From NCBI RefSeq assembly GCF_016234775.1, contig NZ_JACRAH010000036.1, positions 124,001 to 188,000 on the forward strand: 64,000 nucleotides of DNA, given 5' to 3'. This DNA comes from Aquabacterium sp. (GTDB lineage: Bacteria; Pseudomonadota; Gammaproteobacteria; Burkholderiales; Burkholderiaceae_C). Both the position numbers and the translations under genes were made by a program. The notes under the pieces were generated by a model. That model did no database searches. It was given only the letters and a program-made list of their open reading frames with translations, and was not told the DNA's origin. Shown piece after piece: positions 9,852 through 19,813 of this stretch. Numbering within the stretch: the first letter of the stretch is position 1; the number at the start of each line of letters is the position of its first letter.

Positions 9852-11063
9852 TCACACCGCCATGTTCAAGGGCTGACCACTCGATGTGCTCAGCGCCGCG
9901 GATCGACCTCGCAGTTCCAGTGCGATGCGATCGAAATAGGCGCGGACCACATCGTGGTAGCGCGGGTCGTCGAGCAGGAAAGCGTCGTGGCCGTGAGGTG
10001 CGTCGATCTCGGCATAGCTGACGTCATGGCGGTTGTCGACCAGGGCCTTGACGATCTCGCGCGAGCGGGCCGGCGAGAAACGCCAGTCCGTCGTGAAGCT
10101 GATGACCAGGAACTTGGCCAGCGCCTTGGCCATGGCGGCCGACAATTTGCCGCCGCAGGTGCGGGCCGGGTCGAAGTAATCCAGCGCGCGCGTGATCAGC
10201 AGGTAGGTGTTGGCGTCGAAATAGTCGCTGAACTTGTCGCCCTGGTAGCGCAGGTAGCTTTCCACCTGGAACTCGATGTCCTGGGTGCTGTAGGCGGGCT
10301 CGTCACCGATGGCGCGGCCGACCATCTCACGGCCGAACTTCTCGTCCATCACGTCGTCTGACAGATAAGTGATGTGGCCGATCATGCGGGCCACGCGCAG
10401 ACCACGGCGTGGCACCGCCCCATGTTCGTAGAAATGGCCGTTGTGGAAATCCGGATCGGTCACGATGGCGCGGCGCGCGACTTCGTTGAAGGCGATGTTC
10501 TGCGCAGACAGATTGGGCGCCGTGGCCACGGCCACGCAATGGCGCACGCGCTCGGGGTATTGCAATGTCCAGCTCAGGGCCTGCATGCCACCCAGGCTGC
10601 CACCCAGCACAGCGGCCAATTGGTTGATGCCCAGGCGATCCAGCACGCGGGCCTGGGCGTTGACCCAGTCTTCCACCGTCACGACGGGGAAGTCGGCGCC
10701 ATAGAGCTTGCCGGTGGCAGGGTTGGTGTGCATCGGCCCGGTCGAGCCAAAGCACGAACCTGGGTTGTTGATGCCGATGACGAAGAACTTGTCGGTGTCC
10801 AGTGGTTTGCCGGGGCCGATCATGTTGTCCCACCAGCCCTGGCTTTTGGGCAGAGGCTGGCCGTTTTCGTCGGCATGCAGTCCGGCCACGTGGTGCGAGG
10901 CGTTGAGGGCGTGGCACACGAGCACCGCGTTGCTGCGGTCTTCGTTCAGCCGCCCGTAGGTCTCGTAGACCAGGGTGTAGTCGCTCAGCACCGCGCCGCT
11001 TTGCAGCGACAGGGGCGTGCCGAAGTGCATGGATGCGGGGGTGACGACCCCAAGATTGGACAT
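9852..11063 (-). CDS. metX: Homoserine O-acyltransferase MetX
   Basis: Alpha/beta-hydrolase-fold acyltransferase (403 aa) that activates homoserine with an acyl-CoA, the first committed step of methionine synthesis. Burkholderiales enzymes of this type are often homoserine O-succinyltransferases, so acetyl versus succinyl is open. Seen: [30 protein letters not shown], the nucleophile elbow [12 protein letters not shown] with Ser, [12 protein letters not shown] with the acid Asp, and [12 protein letters not shown] with the catalytic His. ATG 11063 is preferred to the upstream TTGs, which abut a U-run. Its 5' leader (11064-11181) contains a SAM-II-like aptamer and a terminator, so expression should fall when SAM is high. 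Confidence 0.95.
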   Translation of the reverse strand: MSNLGVVTPASMHFGTPLSLQSGAVLSDYTLVYETYGRLNEDRSNAVLVCHALNASHHVAGLHADENGQPLPKSQGWWDNMIGPGKPLDTDKFFVIGINNPGSCFGSTGPMHTNPATGKLYGADFPVVTVEDWVNAQARVLDRLGINQLAAVLGGSLGGMQALSWTLQYPERVRHCVAVATAPNLSAQNIAFNEVARRAIVTDPDFHNGHFYEHGAVPRRGLRVARMIGHITYLSDDVMDEKFGREMVGRAIGDEPAYSTQDIEFQVESYLRYQGDKFSDYFDANTYLLITRALDYFDPARTCGGKLSAAMAKALAKFLVISFTTDWRFSPARSREIVKALVDNRHDVSYAEIDAPHGHDAFLLDDPRYHDVVRAYFDRIALELRGRSAALSTSSGQPLNMAV

Positions 11064-11088
11064 GACGCTTGCAGATGGATCAGACAAC

Positions 11089-11123
11089 AAAAAACCGGCC
11101 TCGCATGAAAGCAGGGGCCGGTT
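11089..11123 (-). terminator. Intrinsic terminator inside the metX leader (riboswitch expression platform)
   Basis: On the minus strand AACCGGCC (11123-11116) pairs with GGCCGGTT (11100-11093) across a 15-nt loop, followed at once by a U-run ending at 11089. It lies 8 nt after the aptamer and 25 nt before the metX ATG. No minus-strand gene lies upstream, so this is an attenuator rather than the end of another transcript. GTCCGGATTGC in the aptamer loop (11170-11160) can pair at 8 of 11 positions with GCTAACCGGCC (11126-11116), which would act as an antiterminator without ligand. Confidence 0.8.
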
Positions 11124-11130
11124 AGCAGCG

Positions 11131-11181
11131 CCCTCTTTAGCGGAATTTCTTGAGCGCCCGCAATCCGGACAAATCGGCGCT
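11131..11181 (-). ncRNA. SAM-II (metA-motif) riboswitch aptamer upstream of metX
   Basis: The 51-nt element (read 11181 to 11131) aligns without gaps to the SAM-II structure I remember from the Sargasso-sea metX RNA. P1 pairs AGCGCC (11181-11176) with GGCGCT (11158-11153). A U-rich loop starts CGATTT, ATTGC sits at the position that forms the pseudoknot, and the 3' end is GCTAAAGAGGG. The GC of ATTGC can pair with the GC of GCTAAA. Positions I recall as ligand contacts (loop U, AUU, CU and AAA) are all kept. Placement before metX is the classic context. SAM-II is mostly reported from Alphaproteobacteria, so presence here is notable. The alignment was made by eye and memory. Confidence 0.85.
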
Positions 11182-11190
11182 ATGGACGCC

Positions 11191-11196
11191 AGTGTA
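11191..11196 (-). promoter_or_regulatory. Possible -10 element for metX transcription
   Basis: TACACT on the minus strand would place transcription start around 11184, directly before the aptamer. No good -35 lies 16-18 bp upstream, so the call is weak. The hexamer lies inside an inverted repeat, GGCGCTA (11201-11195) / TAGCGCC (11182-11176). Confidence 0.3.
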
Positions 11197-11342
11197 GCGC
11201 CATTTCAAACCGAGCGGTGCACGGTGATATTTCACAATCTGACGGCAATTTGTCGCGTTGTGCGATGGACCGACCTGCAAGGCCGCGCCGTAGCATGGTG
11301 CAAGGGCGCGTTTGCATGTCGCCTGTTCCATAAGGAGGCCTC

Positions 11343-13007
11343 ATGCCCAGGTGGTTGATTCGACTCAATGAACACGTGCCCATTCGCTACGGCGCCTGGG
11401 TGTTTGTGGTGCTCCTGGCCTTGGCGGGGCTCTGGCTGTGGGGCATGGACCATCACCAATATGGCTTGTGGTTGGCGGTCGTCGGCGGCTTTCTGACGCT
11501 GCTGGGCATCAAGGACATGCGCCAGACCAGTCGCTCGGTGCTGCGCAACTACCCGGTGATCGGCCACATGCGCTACCTGCTGGAATTTGTGCGCCCGGAG
11601 TTGCGTCAGTACTTCATCGAGAGTGACAACGAGGCAGCGCCATTTTCGCGACAGCAGCGCTCTTTGGTCTACCAGCGCGCCAAGGGCGAGTCCGACAAAC
11701 GGCCGTTCGGCACCCAGCGAGATGTGGGCGCCGTCGGCTATGAGTGGATCAGCCATTCCATGGTACCCACGGCCATCGGCAGCGAAGACTTCCGCGTCAC
11801 CATTGGCGCGGGTGGTTCATCCTGCACGCAGCCTTACAGCGCGAGCGTTTTCAACATTTCGGCCATGAGTTTTGGTGCGCTGAGCGCCAACGCCGTGCTG
11901 GCGCTGAATGCCGGGGCGAAGAAGGGCCGTTTTGCGCATGACACCGGAGAGGGCTCGATCAGCCGCTATCACCGGGAGCCCGGTGGCGATCTGATCTGGG
12001 AGATCGGTTCGGGCTATTTCGGTTGCCGCAATGAAGACGGCCAGTTCGACGAAACGAAATTCATCGCCAACGCGCGCGAGCCTCAGGTCAAGATGATCGA
12101 GCTCAAATTGAGCCAGGGTGCCAAGCCCGGCCATGGTGGCGTGCTGCCAGGGCCGAAGGTGACGCCCGAGATTGCCGAAACGCGGGGCGTGCCGGTGGGC
12201 AAGGATTGTGTGTCGCCGGCCAGCCATTCGGCATTCTCCTCGCCCATCGAGATGATGCGTTTCATCGAGCGCCTGCGCCAGCTATCGGGCGGCAAGCCGG
12301 TGGGCTTCAAATTCTGCGTGGGCCACGTCTGGGAGTGGTTCGCCATCGCCAAGGCCATGCGCGAGACCGGCATCTGGCCGGACTTCATCGTGGTGGATGG
12401 GGCCGAAGGGGGCACGGGCGCCGCGCCGCTGGAGTTCACCGACCATGTCGGGGCACCGCTGCAGGAAGGGCTTTTGCTGGTTCACAACACGCTGGTTGGC
12501 CTGGGCGAGCGCCATCGCGTCAAGATCGGTTGCGCGGGCAAGGTGATCAGCGCGTTCGACATCGCCCGCATGATGGCGCTGGGCGCCGACTGGTGCAATT
12601 CGGCACGGGGCTTCATGTTCGCGTTGGGTTGCATCCAGGCGCAAAGCTGCCACACAGGCGAGTGCCCCACGGGCGTGACCTCACAGGATCCGATGCGCCA
12701 GCGTGCACTGGTGGTGCCAGACAAGGCCGAGCGTGTCTACCGTTTCCACCACAACACCTTGCATGCCCTGCAGGAACTGGTGCAGGCCGCTGGCTTGCAT
12801 CACCCCAATGACATCACTGCCGATCACATATTGCGGCGGGTGTCGGGGTTCGAAGTGGGGCGCCTGGCCAATTTGCTGCCGTACATGAAGCCCGGTGAAT
12901 TGCTGGCGGCCGAGCGCGGCGAAGCGCCTTGGCGCCAGACCGGGTTCGAGCAGTACTGGCAACGCGCACGCGCCGACTCGTTCGAGCCGGCGGACGGCGT
13001 GCACTGA
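11343..13007 (+). CDS. Membrane-anchored FMN-binding glutamate-synthase-related protein
   Basis: 554-aa protein. Two N-terminal membrane helices (about residues 17-35 and 40-58: WVFVVLLALAGLWLWG, LWLAVVGGFLTLLG) precede a complete glutamate synthase central/FMN domain. Visible are FNISAMSFGALSANAVLALN, GAKPGHGGVLPGPKVT, VVDGAEGGTGAAPLEF, and GCIQAQSCHTGECPTGV with the three-cysteine 3Fe-4S pattern (C-x5-C-x4-C). The glutaminase and C-terminal GXGXG domains of GltB are missing, so it is not a normal glutamate synthase. A flavin/iron-sulfur oxidoreductase at the inner membrane face is likely; its substrate is unknown. TAAGGAGG provides a strong ribosome site. Divergent from metX; no partner gene beside it. 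Confidence 0.88.
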   Translation: MPRWLIRLNEHVPIRYGAWVFVVLLALAGLWLWGMDHHQYGLWLAVVGGFLTLLGIKDMRQTSRSVLRNYPVIGHMRYLLEFVRPELRQYFIESDNEAAPFSRQQRSLVYQRAKGESDKRPFGTQRDVGAVGYEWISHSMVPTAIGSEDFRVTIGAGGSSCTQPYSASVFNISAMSFGALSANAVLALNAGAKKGRFAHDTGEGSISRYHREPGGDLIWEIGSGYFGCRNEDGQFDETKFIANAREPQVKMIELKLSQGAKPGHGGVLPGPKVTPEIAETRGVPVGKDCVSPASHSAFSSPIEMMRFIERLRQLSGGKPVGFKFCVGHVWEWFAIAKAMRETGIWPDFIVVDGAEGGTGAAPLEFTDHVGAPLQEGLLLVHNTLVGLGERHRVKIGCAGKVISAFDIARMMALGADWCNSARGFMFALGCIQAQSCHTGECPTGVTSQDPMRQRALVVPDKAERVYRFHHNTLHALQELVQAAGLHHPNDITADHILRRVSGFEVGRLANLLPYMKPGELLAAERGEAPWRQTGFEQYWQRARADSFEPADGVH

Positions 13008-13019
13008 GGCCGAGGCCGA

Positions 13020-13640
13020 TCAGGCCTTCGGCGGGGCGGTGTCGATGAAGCTTGGGCGCTGCATCAGTTTTTCATGCAGCTTGCCCAGATTGGGGTAATC
13101 GTTGCGCCAGTCGATCTCCGGGAAGCGGAAATCGAGGTAACCCAGCGCACAGCCCACGGCGATATCAGCCAGGCTGTGGTGGTTGCCGGTGCACCAGGGG
13201 CGGTCGCCCAGGCCCAGACTCATGGCCTTGACGCTGGCGTGCACCTTGTCGAGTTGGCGATCGATCCAGGCCTGGCTGCGTTGAGCCTCTGTGCGGCCGG
13301 CCCACGTTTGTTCCATGCGGGCGAGGATGGCGGCATCCAGCAACCCGTCGGCCAGGGCCTCCCAGGTGCGCACCTCCACGCGTTCACGGCCGCTCAGGGG
13401 GATGAGCTTGCCGACGGGGGAGAGCGTGTCCACGTATTCCACGATGACGCGCGAGTCAAAAATAGCCTCGCCGCCCTCCATGACCAGGCAAGGCACCTTG
13501 CCCAGCGGGTTGGACGCCATGATCGTTGAGTCAGCCGACCAGACGTCCTCGATGTCGAACTTGTAGTCGAGCTTCTTCTCGGCCAGCACGACCCGAACTT
13601 TGCGGACAAAGGGGCTGGTCAGGGATCCGATCAGTTTCAT
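13020..13640 (-). CDS. Glutathione S-transferase family protein
   Basis: 206-aa cytosolic GST. The thioredoxin-like N-domain begins MKLIGSLTSPFVRKVRVVLA, with Ser8/Pro in the position of the catalytic turn. NPLGKVPCLVMEGGEAIFDS holds the cis-Pro and the glutathione gamma-Glu binding SNAIL-like motif (here FDSRVIVEY). The helical C-domain ends LADIAVGCALGYLDFRFPEI with the conserved N-cap Asp. The ATG at 13640 matches family length; the upstream frame is non-homologous. It converges on the flavoprotein gene with a 12-bp gap. Detoxification is the general family role; no specific substrate is indicated. Confidence 0.9.
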   Translation of the reverse strand: MKLIGSLTSPFVRKVRVVLAEKKLDYKFDIEDVWSADSTIMASNPLGKVPCLVMEGGEAIFDSRVIVEYVDTLSPVGKLIPLSGRERVEVRTWEALADGLLDAAILARMEQTWAGRTEAQRSQAWIDRQLDKVHASVKAMSLGLGDRPWCTGNHHSLADIAVGCALGYLDFRFPEIDWRNDYPNLGKLHEKLMQRPSFIDTAPPKA

Positions 13641-13783
13641 TCTGTGTTTGATGTGTGTTTGGGCCCATTTTAGCCACCGACTGCGGCTTGACGTGCACGT
13701 AAGGCTTCCGGGAGGTCGACCCACCCAATCAGGGGGAGTTCCGGGGCCCCAGGTGGTTCTAAATCGTTACATTTGATGCTGAA

Positions 13784-15250
13784 ATGAACAATTCCGGCGC
13801 CCGCTCAGCAGTACGCGTCATCCGGCTGGATCCGTTCGCCCCCAAACAAGCTGTCTCGCCTCCCGCGCGAACGGTGGACGAACTCGAGCCCGAATGGTCG
13901 AGCCTGCCTCCAGTTGCCTGGCCCGATCCCATCGGGTCGGCTCGGTTGCGTGCGCCTGTCTTGCCGCCTGATCCCGACGAGGAGGGGCTGGATGCGCTGG
14001 GGGATGAGGGTGTGCTGACGGAGCCTTCGAGCATGGGGTTTGGTGCCTCGTTCGGTGCGACGGCAGGTGCCCCGACCAGTCATGCTTCAGGTGCCGCGCC
14101 CGGGAAGATGCCTCGTCTGCCCAATGGTGTGGTGACATCCTGGCCGCTGCGGTTCCACGGTGAGCCCGAAGGCTATGCTCGGGTGTGGCTGCGCAACTTG
14201 TTGATGATGTTGTTGACGGCCGGCCTTTATCTACCCTGGGCTCGGGTGCGCAGTCAGCGCTACCTGATGCGCCATACCAGGGTGGCCGGGCACGTGCTGG
14301 ACTATCACGAGCCGCCGGGCAACCTGCTGCCTCGCTATGTACTCAGTGCGGCCTTGATCCTGGGTGTCATGGGTGCCTGGGCCGGAGGCTCCACGATGGC
14401 GGGCATGCTGGCTTTGTCGCTGGCACTGGCGGTCTGGCCTTTGCTGGTGTTCATGAGCCTCACGCACCGCATGGCCCACCTGAGCTGGGCGCATCGGCGG
14501 CTGGCCTTCGATGGCACTTGTCAGCAGATCTACCGGGCGATGTGGGCGCCCCTGTTTGGTGGCGGAGCGGTGGCCTGGCTGCTGATGGCAGCCGTCATCG
14601 TGCGCAGTCCTGGCAACTGGGTGGCCTGGGGGGCGGCGCTGGCCTTGTGGGTGCTGGCCATGCCGGCCTTTGTGTGGACCTGGTACGTGTTTCGCCAGCG
14701 GCATCTGCGTCTGGGGCCCCTGCATCTGCTGTGGAAGGCGAGCAAGCCCGCCGTGATGATGATGTTTCTGCGCACGCTGGTGTGGGCCATGCTGGCCACG
14801 GTGTTCAGCCTGGGCGTGGCGGCCATGGTGCTGGCGGCCGTGCTGGTCATGCGCGGCAAGCTCAATTTGACGATCGAGCGTGGTTTGTTGCTGGCTGCGG
14901 CCCTGGCCGTGTGCGCCGCAGTGCAGCCCTATGCCCAGGCGCGCTTGCAGAACCTGGTGTGGAACAAGTCTGGCAACCGCTACCTGCGGTTTCGCAGCAA
15001 GTTGTCTGTCGCCGATTTTGTGATGCTGCAATGCAAGCATGCCTTGCTGCTGGTCCTGACGCTGGGCTTGTACTGGCCTTGGGCGGTGATCGCCACGCGT
15101 CGCATGCGGGCGCAATCGCTCACGATCTGGTCTCGGGTGGATGCCGACGTGCTGAAGGCGCATTGGCCCGTGTATGAAGGCCCGAACACCAGTCAAATCG
15201 CGAGTGCGAGATTGCGTGCCATGGGCGCCGGGTCGAGAAGTACCTATTGA
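13784..15250 (+). CDS. DUF898 (YjgN-like) multi-pass membrane protein
   Basis: 488-aa inner-membrane protein. The first ~110 residues are a Pro/Glu-rich, probably disordered cytoplasmic segment. The remainder has about eight membrane helices in two repeated units. Each contains the DUF898 hallmark of a helix followed by an LP/WPWA-R motif: LLTAGLYLPWARVRSQRYLM and LTLGLYWPWAVIATRRMRAQ. Repeat units and RYLRFRSKLSVADFV support the family. Function of DUF898/YjgN proteins is not established. It is monocistronic, 66 bp before purB. The start at 13784 lacks an obvious Shine-Dalgarno, so the disordered N-terminus could begin later. Confidence 0.82.
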   Translation: MNNSGARSAVRVIRLDPFAPKQAVSPPARTVDELEPEWSSLPPVAWPDPIGSARLRAPVLPPDPDEEGLDALGDEGVLTEPSSMGFGASFGATAGAPTSHASGAAPGKMPRLPNGVVTSWPLRFHGEPEGYARVWLRNLLMMLLTAGLYLPWARVRSQRYLMRHTRVAGHVLDYHEPPGNLLPRYVLSAALILGVMGAWAGGSTMAGMLALSLALAVWPLLVFMSLTHRMAHLSWAHRRLAFDGTCQQIYRAMWAPLFGGGAVAWLLMAAVIVRSPGNWVAWGAALALWVLAMPAFVWTWYVFRQRHLRLGPLHLLWKASKPAVMMMFLRTLVWAMLATVFSLGVAAMVLAAVLVMRGKLNLTIERGLLLAAALAVCAAVQPYAQARLQNLVWNKSGNRYLRFRSKLSVADFVMLQCKHALLLVLTLGLYWPWAVIATRRMRAQSLTIWSRVDADVLKAHWPVYEGPNTSQIASARLRAMGAGSRSTY

Positions 15251-15268
15251 TGGCCTTGCTGGCAGTAA

Positions 15269-16693
<1,425 letters not shown>

Positions 16694-16900
16694 ACCCGCT
16701 GATGAGCGCCTTGTCGCTCACTTGAAGTGGCCCGCGATCCGTTTGTGCAGCTTGCACACGTGATTGGCGGGCCATTTCCGCCATGGGCTTTGCCCCTAAG
16801 GTAAGGCTGCTTCAGCCCCTACCGCTAGGGATGCGCACTCGGCCCGTCATTCCTACATTGGTGACTCCTGCTTTTCAGCTATCCAAAACGGAGTATCACC

Positions 16901-17578
16901 ATGCGCTTTCCCCTGTCTGCCTTGACCCTCGGCGTCAGCCTCTTGCTGGCTCAAGCCGCTCAGGCTGTGTCTTTGACCGAGCCCGTTTCGCCCGCCAACT
17001 TTGCCGATACCGACTTGAACGGCACCACGGCTGCGGCACGCCCGGAACTGGCCGGCACCGTCCTGGAAGATGTCGTCACGCCGTTCAGCTTCAGCGGCGT
17101 GACTGGCACCGTGCAGAACCGGGTGGTGCGTGAAACCGGCACCGGTACGCTGGATTTCTACTGGAAGGTCGATGTGGACGCCTCTACAACCGGGCTGGGT
17201 GTGAGCGCCTTCCGTCTGGCTGATTTTGGCTACGCCAACCTCAAGGATGCCGACTGGCGCATCGATGGCCTGGGCAACCGTGCGCCGGATGCGGCGCGCT
17301 TGTTCAACCCGGCGCCCTATCCGACAGGCGCCGTCAATTTCCTGTTTTTCAACGGTATCGCCCCTGGCAGCCAATCCAACTTCTTCTTCCTGCGCACCGA
17401 TGCCACGGCCTACGACAGCACGGCCAAGTTTGATTTGCTGACCACCGGCCCGCAAAACCTCTCCGGCAGCTTCTCGACCTTTGCGCCCAGTGCCGTGCCA
17501 GAGCCCTCTACCTATGGCCTGCTGGGTGGTGGTTTGCTGGTGATGGGTGGTGTGCTGCGCCGCCGTCGTTCGGCCTGA
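16901..17578 (+). CDS. PEP-CTERM sorting-domain protein
   Basis: 225-aa exported protein with a signal peptide (LTLGVSLLLAQAAQA). It ends in a textbook PEP-CTERM signal: VPEPSTYGLLGGGLLVMGG then VLRRRRSA, that is PEP, one membrane helix and an Arg cluster. Such proteins are cleaved and sorted by an exosortase (EpsH family), usually along with exopolysaccharide production; that enzyme must lie outside this window. The middle part is a beta-rich unrecognised domain with FNGIAPGSQSNFFFLRTDA, reminiscent of many PEP-CTERM surface proteins. It stands alone between purB and pyrF with a reasonable ACGGAG ribosome site. Confidence 0.88.
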   Translation: MRFPLSALTLGVSLLLAQAAQAVSLTEPVSPANFADTDLNGTTAAARPELAGTVLEDVVTPFSFSGVTGTVQNRVVRETGTGTLDFYWKVDVDASTTGLGVSAFRLADFGYANLKDADWRIDGLGNRAPDAARLFNPAPYPTGAVNFLFFNGIAPGSQSNFFFLRTDATAYDSTAKFDLLTTGPQNLSGSFSTFAPSAVPEPSTYGLLGGGLLVMGGVLRRRRSA

Positions 17579-17638
17579 AATGCAGCGTGACGGGGTTTCG
17601 GATTCTGCCCTGAGGGCTTGAGCCGGTAAAATTGGCGA

Positions 17639-18478
17639 ATGAACTTCACCGACCAGCTCGCGCAAGCTCAGCGCCAGAACGATTCCCTGCTTTGTGTGGG
17701 CCTGGACCCCGAGCCGTCCAGGTTCCCCGGTGCCTGGAAGGGCCAGAGCGACCGCATCTATGATTTCTGCGCGGCCATCGTGGACGCCACCAAAGATCTG
17801 GTCTGTGCCTTCAAGCCTCAGATTGCCTATTTTGCGGCCCACCGTGCTGAAGACCAACTGGAGCGCCTGATGGCGCACATGCGCCGTGTGGCGCCTTACG
17901 TGCCCGTGATTCTGGACGCCAAGCGCGGAGACATCGGCAGCACGGCCGAGCAATATGCCCATGAAGCCTTCGATCGTTATCAGGCCGATGCCGTGACGCT
18001 CTCGCCCTTCATGGGTTTTGACACCATGCAGCCCTTCCTGAAGTACCCGGGCAAGGGCGTGATCCTGCTGTGCCGCACGTCCAACCCTGGTGGTTCGGAT
18101 CTGCAGAACCTGCGTCTGGCCGATGTGCCCGGCCAGCCCCGCGTGTACGAACACATCGCCGCGCAGGCGCAAGGCCCCTGGAACACCAACGGCCACATGG
18201 GCCTGGTGGTGGGCGCGACCTTCCCCGAAGAGATTGCCCGCGTGCGCGAACTGGCTCCGACCCTGCCTTTGCTGATTCCCGGCGTGGGCGCGCAAGGTGG
18301 CGACGCCGTGGCCACCGTCAAGGCGGGCCTGAAGAGGGATGCCAGTGGCGCGGTCACCGGCACCATCATCGTCAACAGTTCGCGTGCCGTGCTGTACGCC
18401 TCCAGCGGCGAGGACTTCGCCAGTGCCGCCCGCAAGGTGGCGCAGGACACCCGCCTGGCCTTGAACGCCGCGCGCTGA
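17639..18478 (+). CDS. pyrF: Orotidine 5'-phosphate decarboxylase (subfamily 2)
   Basis: Last step of UMP synthesis, OMP to UMP plus CO2. At 279 aa it has the length of the longer subfamily 2 found in actinobacteria, myxobacteria and betaproteobacteria, not the ~240-aa E. coli type. [14 protein letters not shown] begins the TIM barrel. [18 protein letters not shown] contains the catalytic Lys-Asp set (D-x-K-x-x-D). [29 protein letters not shown] and [12 protein letters not shown] (phosphate loop) follow in the right order. It is 58 bp before the FtsX-type permease gene; no functional link is evident. Confidence 0.95.
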   Translation: MNFTDQLAQAQRQNDSLLCVGLDPEPSRFPGAWKGQSDRIYDFCAAIVDATKDLVCAFKPQIAYFAAHRAEDQLERLMAHMRRVAPYVPVILDAKRGDIGSTAEQYAHEAFDRYQADAVTLSPFMGFDTMQPFLKYPGKGVILLCRTSNPGGSDLQNLRLADVPGQPRVYEHIAAQAQGPWNTNGHMGLVVGATFPEEIARVRELAPTLPLLIPGVGAQGGDAVATVKAGLKRDASGAVTGTIIVNSSRAVLYASSGEDFASAARKVAQDTRLALNAAR

Positions 18479-18536
18479 TACGAGTGATGCAGTCAGCCTG
18501 ACATCGATGGTGCGTCAGCCCATGTCAGACTAGGGC

Positions 18537-19694
18537 ATGTTCCTCTTCAGGCTGTTGCTCAAGAACGCGTTCAGGTATCGCCTGCGCGCCTTGCTGACCA
18601 TGATCGGTCTGATCGTGGCCATCTCGGCATTCGGCCTGCTGCGCACCATTGTCGATGCCTGGTATGCGGGCGTCGACGGCACCTCCAGCACCCGCCTGGT
18701 CACGCGCAGCTCCATCTCGCTGACCTTTCCCCTGCCGCTGAACTACGCCGAGCGCATCCGCGCTGTCGATGGCGTCAGCGGCATCTCCTGGGCCAACTGG
18801 TTCGGCGGCATCTACATCACCGAGCGCAACTTCTTTGCGCAGTTTGCGGTGGACCCACCCACCTACCTGGCGCTGTACCCGGAGTTCGTCCTCAGCGACC
18901 AGGAAAAGGCCGAGTTCTTCCGTGATCGCAAAGGCTGCGTGGTGGGCCGCAAGCTGGCGCGCAAATTCGGCTGGAAGGTGGGCGACACCATTGCCTTGCG
19001 CGGCACCATCTACCCAGGCACCTGGAGCTTCACCATCCGCGGCATCTACCAGGGCAAGGATGCCAAGACCGATGAGCAACAGATGTTCATCCACTGGAAG
19101 CTGCTGGCCGAGACCATCCGTGCGCGCATGGGCGCACAGGCTGATCATGTCGGCGTGTATGTGGTGGGCATCCACAACCCGGATGACGCGCCGGCCGTGT
19201 CGCAACGTATCGATGCGCTGTTCAAGAACTCGCTGGCCGAGACCATGACCGAAACCGAGAAGGCCTTTCAGCTGGGTTTCGTGTCCATGAGCGAGGCCAT
19301 CCTGATGGCCGTGCAGGCCGTGAGCTTCATCATCATCCTGATCATCATGGCCGTGATGGCCAACACGATGACGATGACCGCGCGTGAGCGTCTGGCCGAG
19401 TACGCCACGCTCAAAGCCTTGGGCTTTCCACCGGCGTTTGTGGTCAAGCTGCTGTTTGGCGAGAGCCTGCTGATCGCGCTCATTGGCGGCTTGATTGGCA
19501 TGGCCGTGACCTTCCCCTTGGCGAAGGCCTTTGTGAATGCAGCTGGCACGCTGTTTCCGATCTTCAATGTGTCGGCACTCACGATCAGCCTGCAGTTGCT
19601 GGCCAGCTTGGTGGTGGGCACGGTGGCGGCGGCCTGGCCGGCCTGGAAGATGTCGCGCATCGACATTGTGCAAGGCCTTCGTCACGTTGCCTGA
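18537..19694 (+). CDS. FtsX/MacB-type ABC transporter permease (no ATPase beside it)
   Basis: 385-aa permease. One N-terminal membrane helix (LLTMIGLIVAISAFGLL) is followed by a ~200-residue periplasmic MacB_PCD-like domain and then three C-terminal helices of the FtsX domain. The family hallmark after helix 2 is RERLAEYATLKALGFPPAFV, and the last cytoplasmic motif is WPAWKMSRIDIVQGLRHVA. Such permeases normally pair with a LolD/MacB-like ATPase to move lipids or lipoproteins across the periplasm, or as mechanotransmitters. No ATPase gene occurs anywhere in the cluster. A second permease of the same family starts at 26402, after the lipid genes. Confidence 0.85.
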   Translation: MFLFRLLLKNAFRYRLRALLTMIGLIVAISAFGLLRTIVDAWYAGVDGTSSTRLVTRSSISLTFPLPLNYAERIRAVDGVSGISWANWFGGIYITERNFFAQFAVDPPTYLALYPEFVLSDQEKAEFFRDRKGCVVGRKLARKFGWKVGDTIALRGTIYPGTWSFTIRGIYQGKDAKTDEQQMFIHWKLLAETIRARMGAQADHVGVYVVGIHNPDDAPAVSQRIDALFKNSLAETMTETEKAFQLGFVSMSEAILMAVQAVSFIIILIIMAVMANTMTMTARERLAEYATLKALGFPPAFVVKLLFGESLLIALIGGLIGMAVTFPLAKAFVNAAGTLFPIFNVSALTISLQLLASLVVGTVAAAWPAWKMSRIDIVQGLRHVA

Positions 19695-19813
19695 CAATTT
19701 CCCCCCGATGTGGTGATGTTTCGAGCGGGGATTTGTCGATATCCTCGTCAGAAATTCAAACAAACATTCAGGGAACGAGCCAGCGGCGTTTACGCGCACG
19801 CCTGGCCTTGCGC

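Noticed and set aside
16853..18295. 480-codon minus-strand frame across the PEP-CTERM gene and pyrF
   Set aside because: Covers two clear genes and their spacer in antisense; composition is typical of GC-driven shadows.
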